A stretch of 64,000 bases of DNA from Hephaestia sp. MAHUQ-44. Lineage in GTDB: Bacteria; Pseudomonadota; Alphaproteobacteria; Sphingomonadales; Sphingomonadaceae. The DNA is taken from contig NZ_JAMSLX010000010.1 of NCBI RefSeq assembly GCF_023806085.1, positions 1 to 64,000 on the forward strand, in the 5' to 3' direction. This document shows, piece by piece, positions 1 to 8,399 of this stretch. A program made the translations under genes and the position numbers. The notes below the pieces were generated by a model. It was given only the letters and a program-made list of their open reading frames with translations, made no database searches and was not told the DNA's origin. How positions within the stretch are numbered: position 1 is the first letter of the stretch; every line of letters begins with the position of its first letter.

Positions 1-173
1 CAAGGCAACGCCCGACCTTGTGAAACCCGATACAGCACCACCGATCCAGATCGGCGAGTGCGGACAGATCCTTGAAACCCTCAAGGGACCGCTGCCAAGC
101 TACTGCAAATTACAGATCCTGAGCCTAGAAAATCGCGCTCGATATCCCGTGGCGACACAGCGCCATCTTCCCA
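1..173. other. leading segment without a recognised gene
   Basis: No frame here gives a protein that I recognise. An open frame crosses the stretch on the plus strand from position 20, but it is rich in Arg and Pro and runs into the antisense of the next gene, so I treat it as noncoding. Confidence 0.4.
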
Positions 174-524
174 TTACGTCGTCGGTTTGGCCGCCGCGAA
201 TTTTTCGATCTCGTCCATCGCCAGGCCCGAATGGGCATAAGCGCCCCCTGCCCGCATTTCAGCCGCGACCCAGATCGCCTCGGTCAATTCCTCGGGGGCG
301 GCTCCGGTTCGGAGCGCTGCTTTGGTGTGGCCCCGGATGCAATAGGGGCATTGCGTGACATGCGCGACGGCGACAGCGATCAGATGCTTGGTCTTTTCGG
401 GAAGCGCGCCGTCCGCGAACACCTTCTGGCTGAAGGCGTGAAACGCCGCTTCGGTTTCCGGCGCAAGCGCCCGACGCATCTTCGCCAGATCCCGTGTATC
501 CGATGGATATAAATCTTCCGGCAT
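174..524 (-). CDS. AhpD-like / carboxymuconolactone decarboxylase family protein
   Basis: The product is 116 residues, the usual size of the small one-domain CMD/AhpD family. These all-helical proteins often act as thiol-dependent peroxidase partners. The redox motif CPYC lies at residues 59-62, followed by His at residue 66, which matches the CxxC-x3-H active site of AhpD. I chose the ATG at 524 because GGAGG lies six to seven bases upstream; an in-frame ATG 18 bases earlier has no such site. No signal peptide is visible, so it should be cytoplasmic. It runs in the same direction as the universal stress protein but is separated from it by about 230 bases with no recognisable gene. A role in oxidative defence is inferred from the family; the partner protein is unknown. 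Confidence 0.8.
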   Translation of the reverse strand: MPEDLYPSDTRDLAKMRRALAPETEAAFHAFSQKVFADGALPEKTKHLIAVAVAHVTQCPYCIRGHTKAALRTGAAPEELTEAIWVAAEMRAGGAYAHSGLAMDEIEKFAAAKPTT

Positions 525-754
525 TTTTCGCCTCCATTGCAAGCCCGGCCGATCAGGGTCGCCGCACGCTTATAGCCCGCTCGGATGCCGTCTCGGTCCA
601 GATGCCTGCCGGATGACGCTGAATGGCCGCAACCGCCAGGCGGTGCCGAGCTATACGCCTTCGGCCAACAAAATCCGAACAAGCACCTGAAAAACAGCAG
701 TCGGCATCGGAAAATCGGGAATCGACGACGGCCTGTTCTTTCTACGACCCGGCC

Positions 755-1600
755 TTACGCATCAGCAAGATGATCCATCATGGCAGCAACGGGCGGCACG
801 ACCAGCACGTCGGCATCGGCATGGGCGAGTACGTGCGACGCAACGCTACCCAGAACGAGTTGCGCGAGGCGCGAATGACCTCGGCTGCCCACCACAATAA
901 GATCGCTCTCCAGCCGCTGCGCATAAGCAACGATGGCGGAGGCGGGTGTCGTCTCTATCGGAATACCCGCGACGCGAGCGACAATATCGGCCTCCTTCAC
1001 CAGCGCCGCCAGCTTGCGCTCCGCTTTCTCCTGCTCCGCGAGCATATGTTCTCGCACACCGGCCATCGAAATCGACGACGCCTGGAGCATCATATCCACC
1101 TGCGGCGTGGCAAAAGCATGAACGGCCACACAGTCGCCGACGGTAAAACCGAGTTCGCGTGCCGTCTGAAGGATCGCCGGTGACGACGCCGAAAAATCGA
1201 TCGGAAGGAGCGTACGGCGATAGGGTCGCTTGGCCGGGCAGCGCACGAGCAGAACGGGCGTCGATACGCGCCGTACAATCCGCTCGGCAGTCGTCCCCGT
1301 GAACAGCCGACCAACCGTGCGGCGCCCCGGTTCGCCGAGCACCAGCAGATCGGTCGCTTCGGCCGCCGTCGAGATGACATCGCAAGGATCGCCACGCACG
1401 ACATCCACGCGCACGCCCTCACCTCTCCCGCCAACGTCGGCAAGCTCCTGCTCCAACGCCGTGCGCGCGGCGGCTTCTTCACCTGCACAGACATGGAGCA
1501 CATGCAGCGCCCAGCGGTTCGCGCGCGCGAGAACGGCCGCGCGGCCAACCGCCCGTGCCGACCGATCGGAAAGATCGGAAGCTACAAGGATGGTCGTCAT
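755..1600 (-). CDS. tandem-domain universal stress protein (UspA family)
   Basis: The protein has 281 residues with two Usp domains in a row, roughly residues 1-140 and 141-281. The start MTTILVASDLS is the typical first beta strand of the fold. The second domain ends with GSRGHSRLAQLVLGS, matching the GxxGx9G(S/T) ATP-binding loop of nucleotide-binding Usp proteins. The frame opens further upstream (1654), but the conserved domain begins at the ATG at 1600. Proteins of this kind are cytoplasmic and support survival under stress; the ligand and target here are unknown. It lies downstream of cueR in the same direction, with a 216-base gap, so cotranscription with the copper genes is uncertain. 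Confidence 0.85.
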   Translation of the reverse strand: MTTILVASDLSDRSARAVGRAAVLARANRWALHVLHVCAGEEAAARTALEQELADVGGRGEGVRVDVVRGDPCDVISTAAEATDLLVLGEPGRRTVGRLFTGTTAERIVRRVSTPVLLVRCPAKRPYRRTLLPIDFSASSPAILQTARELGFTVGDCVAVHAFATPQVDMMLQASSISMAGVREHMLAEQEKAERKLAALVKEADIVARVAGIPIETTPASAIVAYAQRLESDLIVVGSRGHSRLAQLVLGSVASHVLAHADADVLVVPPVAAMMDHLADA

Positions 1601-1816
1601 GTCCGTGCTGCCCTTTTCACACATATTGGAACAAGATAAACGCACGCCCGCCAATCACAATCTTGTCTCCTGATCGCGCGATATCCGCAGCCATCCGACG
1701 ATGCACGCAGGATCGGCGCGCTGGCGGCCGAACGGCAAGGATTGGGTGCGTTGCCGACAGGCGGGGCACGATCAGCACCGTTTCCATGAGCCCGACAAGC
1801 CCGTCGCGAATGCGCG

Positions 1817-2230
1817 CTACGCCCCCCCGATGGTGCCGTCGGTCTCGGCCGACATGCGCTCGATGATCGGACAATCTGGCAGGTCGTCGCCGTGGCAGCG
1901 TTCCGCCAGTTCCAGCAATGTCCGGCGCAGAGCCTGAAGCGCTTCGGCTTTACGCCCCAGTTCTTCGGCACGGGCGATCGCCAGCGCCTTCACCTCGGCG
2001 CTGGCGCGCTGGCTGTTGCTCCATAGCCCGAGCAGGCCACGGATATCCTTGATCGGAAAACCGAGATCGCGCGCATTGGCGATGAACCGCAGGCGATGGA
2101 CATCGGCATCGGCATAGTCGCGATAGCCGTTATCCCGGCGCAGCGGCGCCGGGATCAGGTCGATCTTTTCATAATGGCGGATCATGCGCTGTGAGACGCT
2201 GCTCGCTTGTGAGGCCGCACCGATATTCAC
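1817..2230 (-). CDS. cueR: CueR-type MerR family copper-responsive regulator
   Basis: The product is 137 residues with an N-terminal winged helix-turn-helix (about 1-70), a dimerisation helix, and a C-terminal metal loop CHGDDLPDC with Cys at residues 112 and 120. These are the spacing and positions of the Cu(I) ligands of Escherichia coli CueR. The start is a GTG whose GTGA overlaps the TGA of the P-type ATPase gene by four bases, so the two are translationally coupled. CueR-type proteins activate by distorting promoters with a 19-bp spacer, and two such promoters are visible about 2.4 kb upstream between the ATPase and the divergent cop operon. The regulator therefore probably controls its own operon and the divergent one. 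Confidence 0.92.
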   Translation of the reverse strand: MNIGAASQASSVSQRMIRHYEKIDLIPAPLRRDNGYRDYADADVHRLRFIANARDLGFPIKDIRGLLGLWSNSQRASAEVKALAIARAEELGRKAEALQALRRTLLELAERCHGDDLPDCPIIERMSAETDGTIGGA

Positions 2231-4599
2231 GCTTTCACTCCCTTGAGACGCACCCGATTGAGGCGCAGTGCATTGGCGACGACGCTGAACGAGGACAGCG
2301 CCATCGCTGCTGCCGCGATCATCGGCGACAGCAGGACGCCGAAGAACGGATAGAGCAGCCCCGCCGCGATCGGCACGCCCGCCGCGTTATAGACGAAGGC
2401 GAAGAACAAATTCTGCCGGATATTCGCCATCGTCGCCTCGCTGAGCTGGCGCGCGCGGACGATGCCGTTGAGGTCGCCCTGGAGCAGGGTCACGCCCGCG
2501 CTTTCCATCGCGACATCGGTGCCATGCCCCATCGCGATGCCGACATCCGCCGCGGCGAGCGCCGGCGCGTCATTGACCCCGTCGCCGGCCATGGCGACGA
2601 CACGTCCCTGCTGCTTCAGTTTTGCCACGACCGCCGCTTTCTGATCGGGCAGCACGTCCGCCTCGACCGCATCGATGCCGAGGTGACGCGCGACGGCTTC
2701 GGCCGTAGTGCGATTGTCACCCGTCAACATCACCACCTTGATGCCATCGGCGCGCAGCGCGGCCAGGGCTTCCGGTGTCGTCGGCTTGATGGGATCGGCG
2801 ATCGCGAACACGCCTGCAACCCGGCTGTCGATACCCATGAAGATCGCGGTGGCGCCATCCGCGCGAAGCTGATCGGCTTGCGCGGCGAGCGACGCGGTGG
2901 CGACGCCCTCTTCGTCGAGAAAGCGGGCATTGCCCAGCGTAACCCGCTTACCTTCGATCCAGCCCATCGCGCCCTTTCCCGTCGGCGAATCGAAATCGCT
3001 GACCGCCGGGATCGCGATCTCACGGGCCAGTGCGGCATCGACGATGGCCAGCGCCAGCGGATGCTCCGACGCGCGTTCGACCCCGGCGGCGATCCGCAGC
3101 AGGTCGTGCTCCTCAAAACCCTCCGCAGCGATGATCCGGGTCACGGCGGGTTTGCCTTCGGTCAGCGTGCCGGTCTTGTCGACGACCAGTGTGTCTACCT
3201 TCTCCATATGCTCCAGCGCCTCGGCATTCTTGATGAGAACGCCAAGCCCTGCCCCGCGCCCGACGCCGACCATGATCGACATCGGCGTCGCCAGCCCCAG
3301 TGCACAGGGACAGGCGATGATCAGCACCGCCACGGCCGCGACCAGCCCGTGTGCCAGGCGCGGCTCCGGTCCCCAGATACCCCAGGCGACGAAAGCAATC
3401 ACCGCGACGGCCAGCACGGCGGGAACGAACCAGCCCGCAACCTGATCGGCCATGCGCTGGATCGGCGCTCGCGACCGCTGGGCTTCGGCGACCATCTGGA
3501 CGATGCGCGCGAGCATGGTGTCGCGCCCGATCTTGTCGGCGCGGATCACCAGCGCGCCGCTCTGGTTCATTGTCCCGCCGATCACCGCGTCGGCGACCGT
3601 TTTGGTGACCGGCATCGATTCGCCCGTCACCATCGATTCATCGAGCGCCGATCGCCCTTCCTCGACCACGCCATCGACCGGCACCTTTTCGCCCGGCCGC
3701 ACCCGCAGCCGGTCCCCCACCGCGATCAGGTCGAGCGAAACTTCCTCGTCGCTGCCATCCACCGCGATACGCCGCGCGGTTTTGGGCGCGAGGTTGAGCA
3801 GCGCCTTGATCGCACCCGAGGTGCGTTCGCGCGCGCGCAGTTCTAGAACCTGCCCCAGCAGCACAAGCGTGGTGATCACCGCGGCTGCTTCGAAATAGAC
3901 CGCGACCGTCCCATCGCCAGCCCGGAATGCCGTCGGGAAAATGCCGGGCAACAGCGTTGCGACCACGCTATAAGCCCAGGCAACCCCCGTCCCCATCGCG
4001 ATCAGCGTGAACATGTTGAGGTTGCGCGTCTTGAGCGAAGCCCAGCCACGCTCGAAAAAGGGCCAGCCCGCCCACAGCACCACCGGCGTCGCCAGCGCGA
4101 ACTGGAGCCATGTCGACAGTTGCGCAGGGACAAGGCGATGCAGCGCCGGAAACAGATGGCCGCCCATCTCGAGAACAAAGACGGGAAGCGCCAATACCAG
4201 CGCGATCCAGAAGCGACGCGACATGTCGGTCAATTCGGCACTCGGCCCGGTGTCGGCGGTGACCATTTCCGGCTCGAGCCCCATGCCGCAGATCGGGCAG
4301 GCGCCGGGATGGTCCTGCCGGATTTCGGGGTGCATCGGGCAGGTCCAGATCGCCCCCGGCGGGGCATCCACCACCCGGTCGGCCGCCGGGATCAGGTAAT
4401 ATGCCGGATCGCCGACGAATTTCACGCGGCACCCGGCGCTGCAAAAATGATAATCGTCGCCCGCATGGGTTGCATGGTGCGCTGTCTTTTGCGGATCGAC
4501 GGTCATCCCGCACACCGGATCGACAGTCAGGCCCACCTGCTCATGGTGTCCACACCCGCCATCGGCCCCCGCATGCGCGCTATGGTTCGGTTCCGCCAT
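2227..4599 (-). CDS. copper-translocating P1B-type ATPase with N-terminal YHS and heavy-metal-binding domains
   Basis: The protein has 790 residues. A YHS-like domain with DPVCGM and a CSAGC motif occupies about residues 25-70. A heavy-metal-binding segment WTCPMHPEI...CPICGM follows at about 85-110, then an integral-membrane P-type ATPase core. The core shows TGES (actuator), ACPCALG (ion-binding CPC in a membrane helix, about residue 445), DKTGTLTEG (phosphorylated Asp) and [10 protein letters not shown]. It should export Cu(I), possibly Ag(I), from the cytoplasm using ATP. I chose the ATG at 4599 because GGAGA lies just upstream; the longer frame back to 4878 would run through the promoter. 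It is followed directly by cueR with a four-base overlap. It resembles the SilP/CopB-like subgroup more than the classical CopA with CxxC ferredoxin-like domains. Confidence 0.93.
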   Translation of the reverse strand: MAEPNHSAHAGADGGCGHHEQVGLTVDPVCGMTVDPQKTAHHATHAGDDYHFCSAGCRVKFVGDPAYYLIPAADRVVDAPPGAIWTCPMHPEIRQDHPGACPICGMGLEPEMVTADTGPSAELTDMSRRFWIALVLALPVFVLEMGGHLFPALHRLVPAQLSTWLQFALATPVVLWAGWPFFERGWASLKTRNLNMFTLIAMGTGVAWAYSVVATLLPGIFPTAFRAGDGTVAVYFEAAAVITTLVLLGQVLELRARERTSGAIKALLNLAPKTARRIAVDGSDEEVSLDLIAVGDRLRVRPGEKVPVDGVVEEGRSALDESMVTGESMPVTKTVADAVIGGTMNQSGALVIRADKIGRDTMLARIVQMVAEAQRSRAPIQRMADQVAGWFVPAVLAVAVIAFVAWGIWGPEPRLAHGLVAAVAVLIIACPCALGLATPMSIMVGVGRGAGLGVLIKNAEALEHMEKVDTLVVDKTGTLTEGKPAVTRIIAAEGFEEHDLLRIAAGVERASEHPLALAIVDAALAREIAIPAVSDFDSPTGKGAMGWIEGKRVTLGNARFLDEEGVATASLAAQADQLRADGATAIFMGIDSRVAGVFAIADPIKPTTPEALAALRADGIKVVMLTGDNRTTAEAVARHLGIDAVEADVLPDQKAAVVAKLKQQGRVVAMAGDGVNDAPALAAADVGIAMGHGTDVAMESAGVTLLQGDLNGIVRARQLSEATMANIRQNLFFAFVYNAAGVPIAAGLLYPFFGVLLSPMIAAAAMALSSFSVVANALRLNRVRLKGVKA

Positions 4600-4624
4600 C
4601 AATCGTCTCCTTCGCTCGCGGGGC

Positions 4625-4655
4625 AATCTGGGGTCTGACATCATGTCAGAGTCAA
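4625..4655 (-). promoter_or_regulatory. CueR-type promoter for the ATPase-cueR operon
   Basis: On the minus strand, -35 TTGACT (4650-4655) and -10-like CAGATT (4625-4630) are separated by exactly 19 bp. The spacer holds the perfect palindrome CTGACATCATGTCAG (4635-4649, read on the plus strand). An over-long 19-bp spacer with a central dyad is the hallmark of MerR-family promoters. Confidence 0.7.
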
Positions 4656-4662
4656 TAGCCGC

Positions 4663-4693
4663 TTGACCCTGACATTGTGTCACATGCGATAAG
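4663..4693 (+). promoter_or_regulatory. second CueR-type promoter, for the divergent cop operon
   Basis: On the plus strand, -35 TTGACC (4663-4668) and -10-like GATAAG (4688-4693) are again 19 bp apart, with the near-palindrome GACATTGTGTC inside the spacer. It lies back to back with the minus-strand element, seven bases away, and reads toward the exported copper proteins at 4723 onward. Confidence 0.7.
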
Positions 4694-4722
4694 CGCGCCG
4701 ACTCGAAAGGGATTGAGCCCGC

Positions 4723-5124
4723 GTGCGCGCCAGATGGACACAGAATGAGGCCGGCAAAGCCCGCGCTGATCGGCGGACGGGCCCGCTTGTGCTGTGGCGG
4801 CGCATCGCCGCGATGGTGATCGCCGTCACCCTGTCCGTCATGCCGCTGACCATGGCGAACGGCGCGGCGATGGCACATGCGACGCCAGCGCTAGCGCCAG
4901 CGATGGAGCATTGCGCCGGCACGCACGAACCATCGTCGGACAAGCAGCGTGGCAGCATGATCGATTGTGCGATCGCCTGCGCGGTGGTGCAGCCCGTCGC
5001 GCCGCAGATATCCGCCGTGCCGGACAAAGTTCGACCGGCGCCGGCATCCCTCCCCAGCCCGCGGCTCGAAGGCAGCGACCCGCACACCGACAGCCCACCA
5101 CCACGCGTCTTTCCAGAAGCTTGA
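4723..5124 (+). CDS. small membrane/exported protein of copper operons (DUF2946-like, uncertain)
   Basis: The product is 133 residues, starting with GTG at 4723. One hydrophobic segment lies at about residues 24-50 ([19 protein letters not shown]) and could be a signal anchor or uncleaved signal peptide. The exported part contains HCAGTH and CAIAC, two Cys-containing motifs that could bind metal, and ends in a Pro-rich tail. Its place as first gene after the CueR-type promoter and ahead of the CopA/CopB genes points to copper handling. Small proteins of similar layout (DUF2946 group) occur in proteobacterial copper loci. The family call rests on layout, not on a recognised domain, and the start is not backed by a strong ribosome-binding site. 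Confidence 0.6.
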   Translation: MRARWTQNEAGKARADRRTGPLVLWRRIAAMVIAVTLSVMPLTMANGAAMAHATPALAPAMEHCAGTHEPSSDKQRGSMIDCAIACAVVQPVAPQISAVPDKVRPAPASLPSPRLEGSDPHTDSPPPRVFPEA

Positions 5125-5152
5125 ATCCAACCAATCTTCTGGAGATCGACTC

Positions 5153-5371
5153 ATGAAAATCCTTCTCACCGCCATCGCACTTGCGGCGGCGACCCCGGTC
5201 GCCGCTCAAGCCGCCACGCCGGCCGATGCGGATCATCATGCACCAGCAGCCAAGGATTGCTGCTGCTGCGATTCCGCAACCGACAAGGCCGACGTCACCA
5301 AGAAGATGGATTGCTGCGACAAGGCGAGCAGCGATGCGCCCGCCGCCCAGCATTCGGAACATAAATCCTAG
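5153..5371 (+). CDS. small periplasmic Cys/His-rich protein
   Basis: The product has 72 residues. A clear Sec signal peptide (MKILLTAIALAAATPVAAQA) is followed by a short mature part with HH, a run of four Cys (DCCCCDS), a second pair (MDCCDK) and a His-containing tail. GGAG lies nine bases before the ATG. I know no named family for it. The clustered Cys and His, the signal peptide and the position between the CueR promoter and copA suggest a periplasmic copper-binding peptide, which is inference. It starts 28 bases after the preceding gene and is followed by a strong hairpin. Confidence 0.7.
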   Translation: MKILLTAIALAAATPVAAQAATPADADHHAPAAKDCCCCDSATDKADVTKKMDCCDKASSDAPAAQHSEHKS

Positions 5372-5379
5372 AAAATCGA

Positions 5380-5412
5380 GCCGGGCGAGCGGCCGTTCGT
5401 CGCCCGCCCGGC
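5380..5412 (+). terminator. GC-rich hairpin between the small Cys-rich gene and copA
   Basis: GCCGGGCGAGCG (5380-5391) pairs with CGCCCGCCCGGC (5401-5412) with one mismatch and a nine-base loop. No T run follows. It could be a partial terminator or an mRNA-stabilising element that lowers copA expression relative to the small upstream genes. Confidence 0.45.
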
Positions 5413-5430
5413 GCATCGACCTTCTAGGCT

Positions 5431-5444
5431 CCTGAAAAATCAGG
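5431..5444 (+). promoter_or_regulatory. small hairpin covering the AGGA ahead of copA
   Basis: CCTGA and TCAGG flank AAAA, giving a five-base-pair stem whose 3' arm includes the only AGGA-like sequence before copA. It could hinder ribosome access. The stem is short and the effect is speculative. Confidence 0.3.
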
Positions 5445-5462
5445 AACTCATTGGATATAATC

Positions 5463-7244
5463 ATGACACACCTCATTGAACGCCGCGCCTTGTTGAAGGC
5501 CGGGTCGTTTGGCATCGCGGGGCTGGGCGCGATGGGGCTCGTCCCGGCCTGGGCGCGCACCGGCTCGGCGGGCCTTGCCCCCACCCTCCCCATGCTTTCG
5601 GGCGAGGATATTCATCTCAGGATTGCCGACAGCACATTCACCGTCGGCGGGCGCAGCGGCCATGCTGTCACCGTCAACGGCGTGCTGCCGGCACCGCTGA
5701 TCCGCCTGCGCGAGGGGCAGGATGTCCGGCTTCATGTCGAAAATCAGCTCGACGAGGACAGTTCGATCCACTGGCACGGCCTGTTGCTGCCGTTCCAGAT
5801 GGACGGGGTGCCCGGCCTGAGCTTTCCCGGCATCAAGCCGCAGACGACCTTCGTCTACGAATTCCCGGTCCGCCAGAGCGGTACCTATTGGTATCACAGC
5901 CATTCCGGGCTTCAGGAGCAGCAGGGCCATTACGGCCCGATCGTGATCGATCCCGCCGATCCCGATCCGGTTGCCTATGATCGCGAGCATGTGATCGTGC
6001 TCAGCGACTGGACCTTCCTGCACCCCCACCGCCTCCTCTCCAGGCTCAAGGCCGAGGGCGGCTATTTCAACCGCCAGCGCCAGACCTTGCTTGGCATGGC
6101 GAAGGGCGGGCCCGAAGAGGCGATGTCCGCATCCGACCGCGCGATGTGGGGCGCAATGCGGATGGACCCCACCGATATCGCCGACGTGACGGCCGCGACC
6201 TACACCTATCTGGTCAACGGCCACGGGCCGCAGGAAAACTGGACCGGCCTGTTCCGCCCCGGCGAGCGGGTGCGGCTGCGCATCATCAACGCCGCGGCGA
6301 TGACGATCTTCAACGTCCGCATTCCCGGCCTGTCGATGACGATGGTCAGCGCCGACGGCCAGAATGTGCGTCCGGTAGCGGTGGACGAGTTCCAGATCGG
6401 CAATGCCGAGACCTATGACGTGATCGTCGAGCCGACCGAGGACAAAGCGTTCACACTCGTCGCGGAATCGATCGACCGCTCGGGCATGGCGCGCGCGACG
6501 CTTGCTCCCCGGCTGGGCATGATAGCGCCGATCCCACCGCTTCGCCCGCGCCCGACGCTGACCATGAAGGACATGGGCATGGGCGGGATGGACCACGGCG
6601 CGATGGATCATAGCGCGATGCCGGGGATGGACCACGGCGCAATGGCGACAGCAGACCATGGCAGTTCCCATGCGATGGGCGGCATGAACATGCGCGACAA
6701 ATCGACGGTGCCCGCCAGCGTCAAAGTGGGTGTCGGCGTGGACGCCATCGCCATGGCGCCGGTCGATCGTACCGGCGATCCTGGCCTCGGGCTCGAGGAT
6801 GTCGGCCACAAGGTGCTGACCTATCGCGACTTGATGGCGCTCACCCCCAACCCGGACCAGCGCCCGCCGCACCGCACCGTCGAGGTCCATCTGACCGGCA
6901 ATATGGAACGCTTCATGTGGTCGTTCGACGGCGAAAAATTCAGCGAGGGCGTCGAGCCCATCCGCTTCGAGCGCAACGAACGCGCGCGGGTTGTCCTGAT
7001 CAACGACACGATGATGACCCACCCGATCCATCTGCACGGTCATTTCTTCGAACTGGTGAACGGCCATACCGGCAGCTACCCGCGCAAGCACACCGTCAAC
7101 GTGCTGCCGGGCGGCAAGGTCAGTTTCGACCTGACGGCGGATGCGCCGGGCGATTGGGCGTTCCACTGCCATTTGCTGCTCCACATGCACGCGGGCATGT
7201 TCCGCGTCGTCACCGTCCGCCCGCTCGGGGGAGACGCGGCATGA
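5463..7244 (+). CDS. copA: CopA/PcoA-type periplasmic multicopper oxidase
   Basis: The product is 593 residues with a Tat-type signal (ERRALLKAG then a hydrophobic stretch ending PAWA). Three cupredoxin domains carry the copper ligands IHWHG, YWYHSH, HPIHLHGH and the C-terminal HCHLLLHMHAGM, so the type 1 and trinuclear sites appear complete. Between domains 2 and 3 (about 6,565-6,700) lies a Met/His-rich stretch with repeated MDHGAM units, typical of copper-resistance CopA. It oxidises Cu(I) or sequesters copper in the periplasm. I give the ATG at 5463; a TTG at 5451 in the same frame sits closer to AGGA and is possible. The end overlaps copB by four bases (ATGA). Confidence 0.93.
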   Translation: MTHLIERRALLKAGSFGIAGLGAMGLVPAWARTGSAGLAPTLPMLSGEDIHLRIADSTFTVGGRSGHAVTVNGVLPAPLIRLREGQDVRLHVENQLDEDSSIHWHGLLLPFQMDGVPGLSFPGIKPQTTFVYEFPVRQSGTYWYHSHSGLQEQQGHYGPIVIDPADPDPVAYDREHVIVLSDWTFLHPHRLLSRLKAEGGYFNRQRQTLLGMAKGGPEEAMSASDRAMWGAMRMDPTDIADVTAATYTYLVNGHGPQENWTGLFRPGERVRLRIINAAAMTIFNVRIPGLSMTMVSADGQNVRPVAVDEFQIGNAETYDVIVEPTEDKAFTLVAESIDRSGMARATLAPRLGMIAPIPPLRPRPTLTMKDMGMGGMDHGAMDHSAMPGMDHGAMATADHGSSHAMGGMNMRDKSTVPASVKVGVGVDAIAMAPVDRTGDPGLGLEDVGHKVLTYRDLMALTPNPDQRPPHRTVEVHLTGNMERFMWSFDGEKFSEGVEPIRFERNERARVVLINDTMMTHPIHLHGHFFELVNGHTGSYPRKHTVNVLPGGKVSFDLTADAPGDWAFHCHLLLHMHAGMFRVVTVRPLGGDAA

Positions 7245-8257
7245 AATATCTCCTGGCGATATCTATCGCGGCGACAGCAACGCCCGCACTGGCACAGCAC
7301 CACCATCATGGCGCCGCGCCGCAGGAACCGGCCGCCCCGCCTGCGCAACATCAGGAGGGTGAAGGCGCTGCCGATCCCCACGCAGGGCACACCATGCCCG
7401 CCGAACCCGCTACAGCCGCAGAGGCGCACGCTGGCCACAGCATGCCGTCAGCACCGTCAAAAGACGCGTACCATGCGCATGCCGGGCATGAACCCGGCAT
7501 TCCCGACCCGCCGGTCGGGCCACCCTCGGCTGCGGCTCTCAGCGGCCCCGATCACGCCGCCGATGCTCTCTTCGGCACGCCGACGATGGCCGTGGCGCGC
7601 GAAACCGTCCGCCGGGAACATGGCGATATCAAAGGCAGCATGATCCTGATCGACCAGCTCGAAGCGGTCATCGGTAACGGCAAGCATGGCTATGCGTGGA
7701 ACGCGCAGGGCTGGTACGGCGGCGATATCGACAGGCTCTGGATCAAGACCGAGGGCGAGAGCCGCTTCGGCGAGCGTTTGAAGGGCGCCGAGGCGCAGAC
7801 GCTCTGGAGCCACGCGCTCGATCCGTGGTGGAACCTTCAGGCGGGCGTTCGCCACGATTTCCGGGCCGGACAGGATCGCAGCTACGCCGTCGTCGGTATC
7901 CAGGGCCTTGCGCCTTATTGGTTTGACATGGACGGTGCGCTGTTTCTCTCGGACAAGGGCGATATCACCGCGCGCGTCGCGGCGGAATACGACCTGCGTC
8001 TGACCCAGAAACTGATCCTCCAGCCAACGGTCGAATTGAACTTCGCCGCGCAGGACGTTCCCGACCTGGGCGTCGGCGCCGGTCTCTCCACCGCCGAATT
8101 GGGGTTACGGCTGCGCTATCAGATCATACCCGAGTTCGCCCCCTATGTCGGCACGGCCTACGAACGTGCTTTTGGCGACACAGCAGATTTTCGGCATCTG
8201 CGGCAAGAACAGGCAGGAGGGTGGAATTTCCTGATCGGAATCCGGGCCTGGTTCTGA
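7241..8257 (+). CDS. copB: CopB-type outer-membrane copper resistance protein
   Basis: The product is 338 residues with a Sec signal peptide (MKYLLAISIAATATPALA). A disordered His/Met-rich region follows (HHHHG, HAGHTMP, HAGHSMP, HAHAGHE; about residues 22-95). The rest, from about residue 110, is a beta-barrel domain (AVARETVRREHGD onward) ending in WF, as expected for an outer-membrane protein. CopB works with CopA in periplasmic copper sequestration or export; the exact transport activity is not settled. It is translationally coupled to copA through ATGA and closes the operon. Confidence 0.93.
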   Translation: MKYLLAISIAATATPALAQHHHHGAAPQEPAAPPAQHQEGEGAADPHAGHTMPAEPATAAEAHAGHSMPSAPSKDAYHAHAGHEPGIPDPPVGPPSAAALSGPDHAADALFGTPTMAVARETVRREHGDIKGSMILIDQLEAVIGNGKHGYAWNAQGWYGGDIDRLWIKTEGESRFGERLKGAEAQTLWSHALDPWWNLQAGVRHDFRAGQDRSYAVVGIQGLAPYWFDMDGALFLSDKGDITARVAAEYDLRLTQKLILQPTVELNFAAQDVPDLGVGAGLSTAELGLRLRYQIIPEFAPYVGTAYERAFGDTADFRHLRQEQAGGWNFLIGIRAWF

Positions 8258-8272
8258 CGGGCGATCGTGTTT

Positions 8273-8299
8273 CGGCATCGGCGCGTATCGCCGATGCCG
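8273..8299 (+). terminator. hairpin after copB
   Basis: CGGCATCGGCG and CGCCGATGCCG form a perfect 11-bp stem with a five-base loop, 15 bases past the copB stop. No T run follows, so it may act as a Rho-assisted or stem-only terminator. It also marks the border to the catabolic island. Confidence 0.55.
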
Positions 8300-8399
8300 A
8301 CCGGTCCGCCATGCCGCATTGCGATGCCGGTTGCGGTGGTAGGTCACGAGCGACCAGGCCTCGGCCGGGTTGCGTCGACAGGATTCTAGGGTCCTGACC

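Noticed and set aside
2191..3846. Long plus-strand open frame (551 codons) opposite the P-type ATPase
   Set aside because: It is exactly antisense to a gene with all P-type ATPase motifs, is rich in Arg, His and Asp, and shows no domain. High GC content produces such shadow frames.
6568..6700. Repeated ATGGACCACGGCGC-like units in copA
   Set aside because: They are short coding repeats for the Met/His-rich copper-binding stretch, not a DNA repeat element or CRISPR array.
5448..7190. Minus-strand open frame of 580 codons opposite copA
   Set aside because: It mirrors the multicopper oxidase, has low-complexity composition and no recognisable domain.
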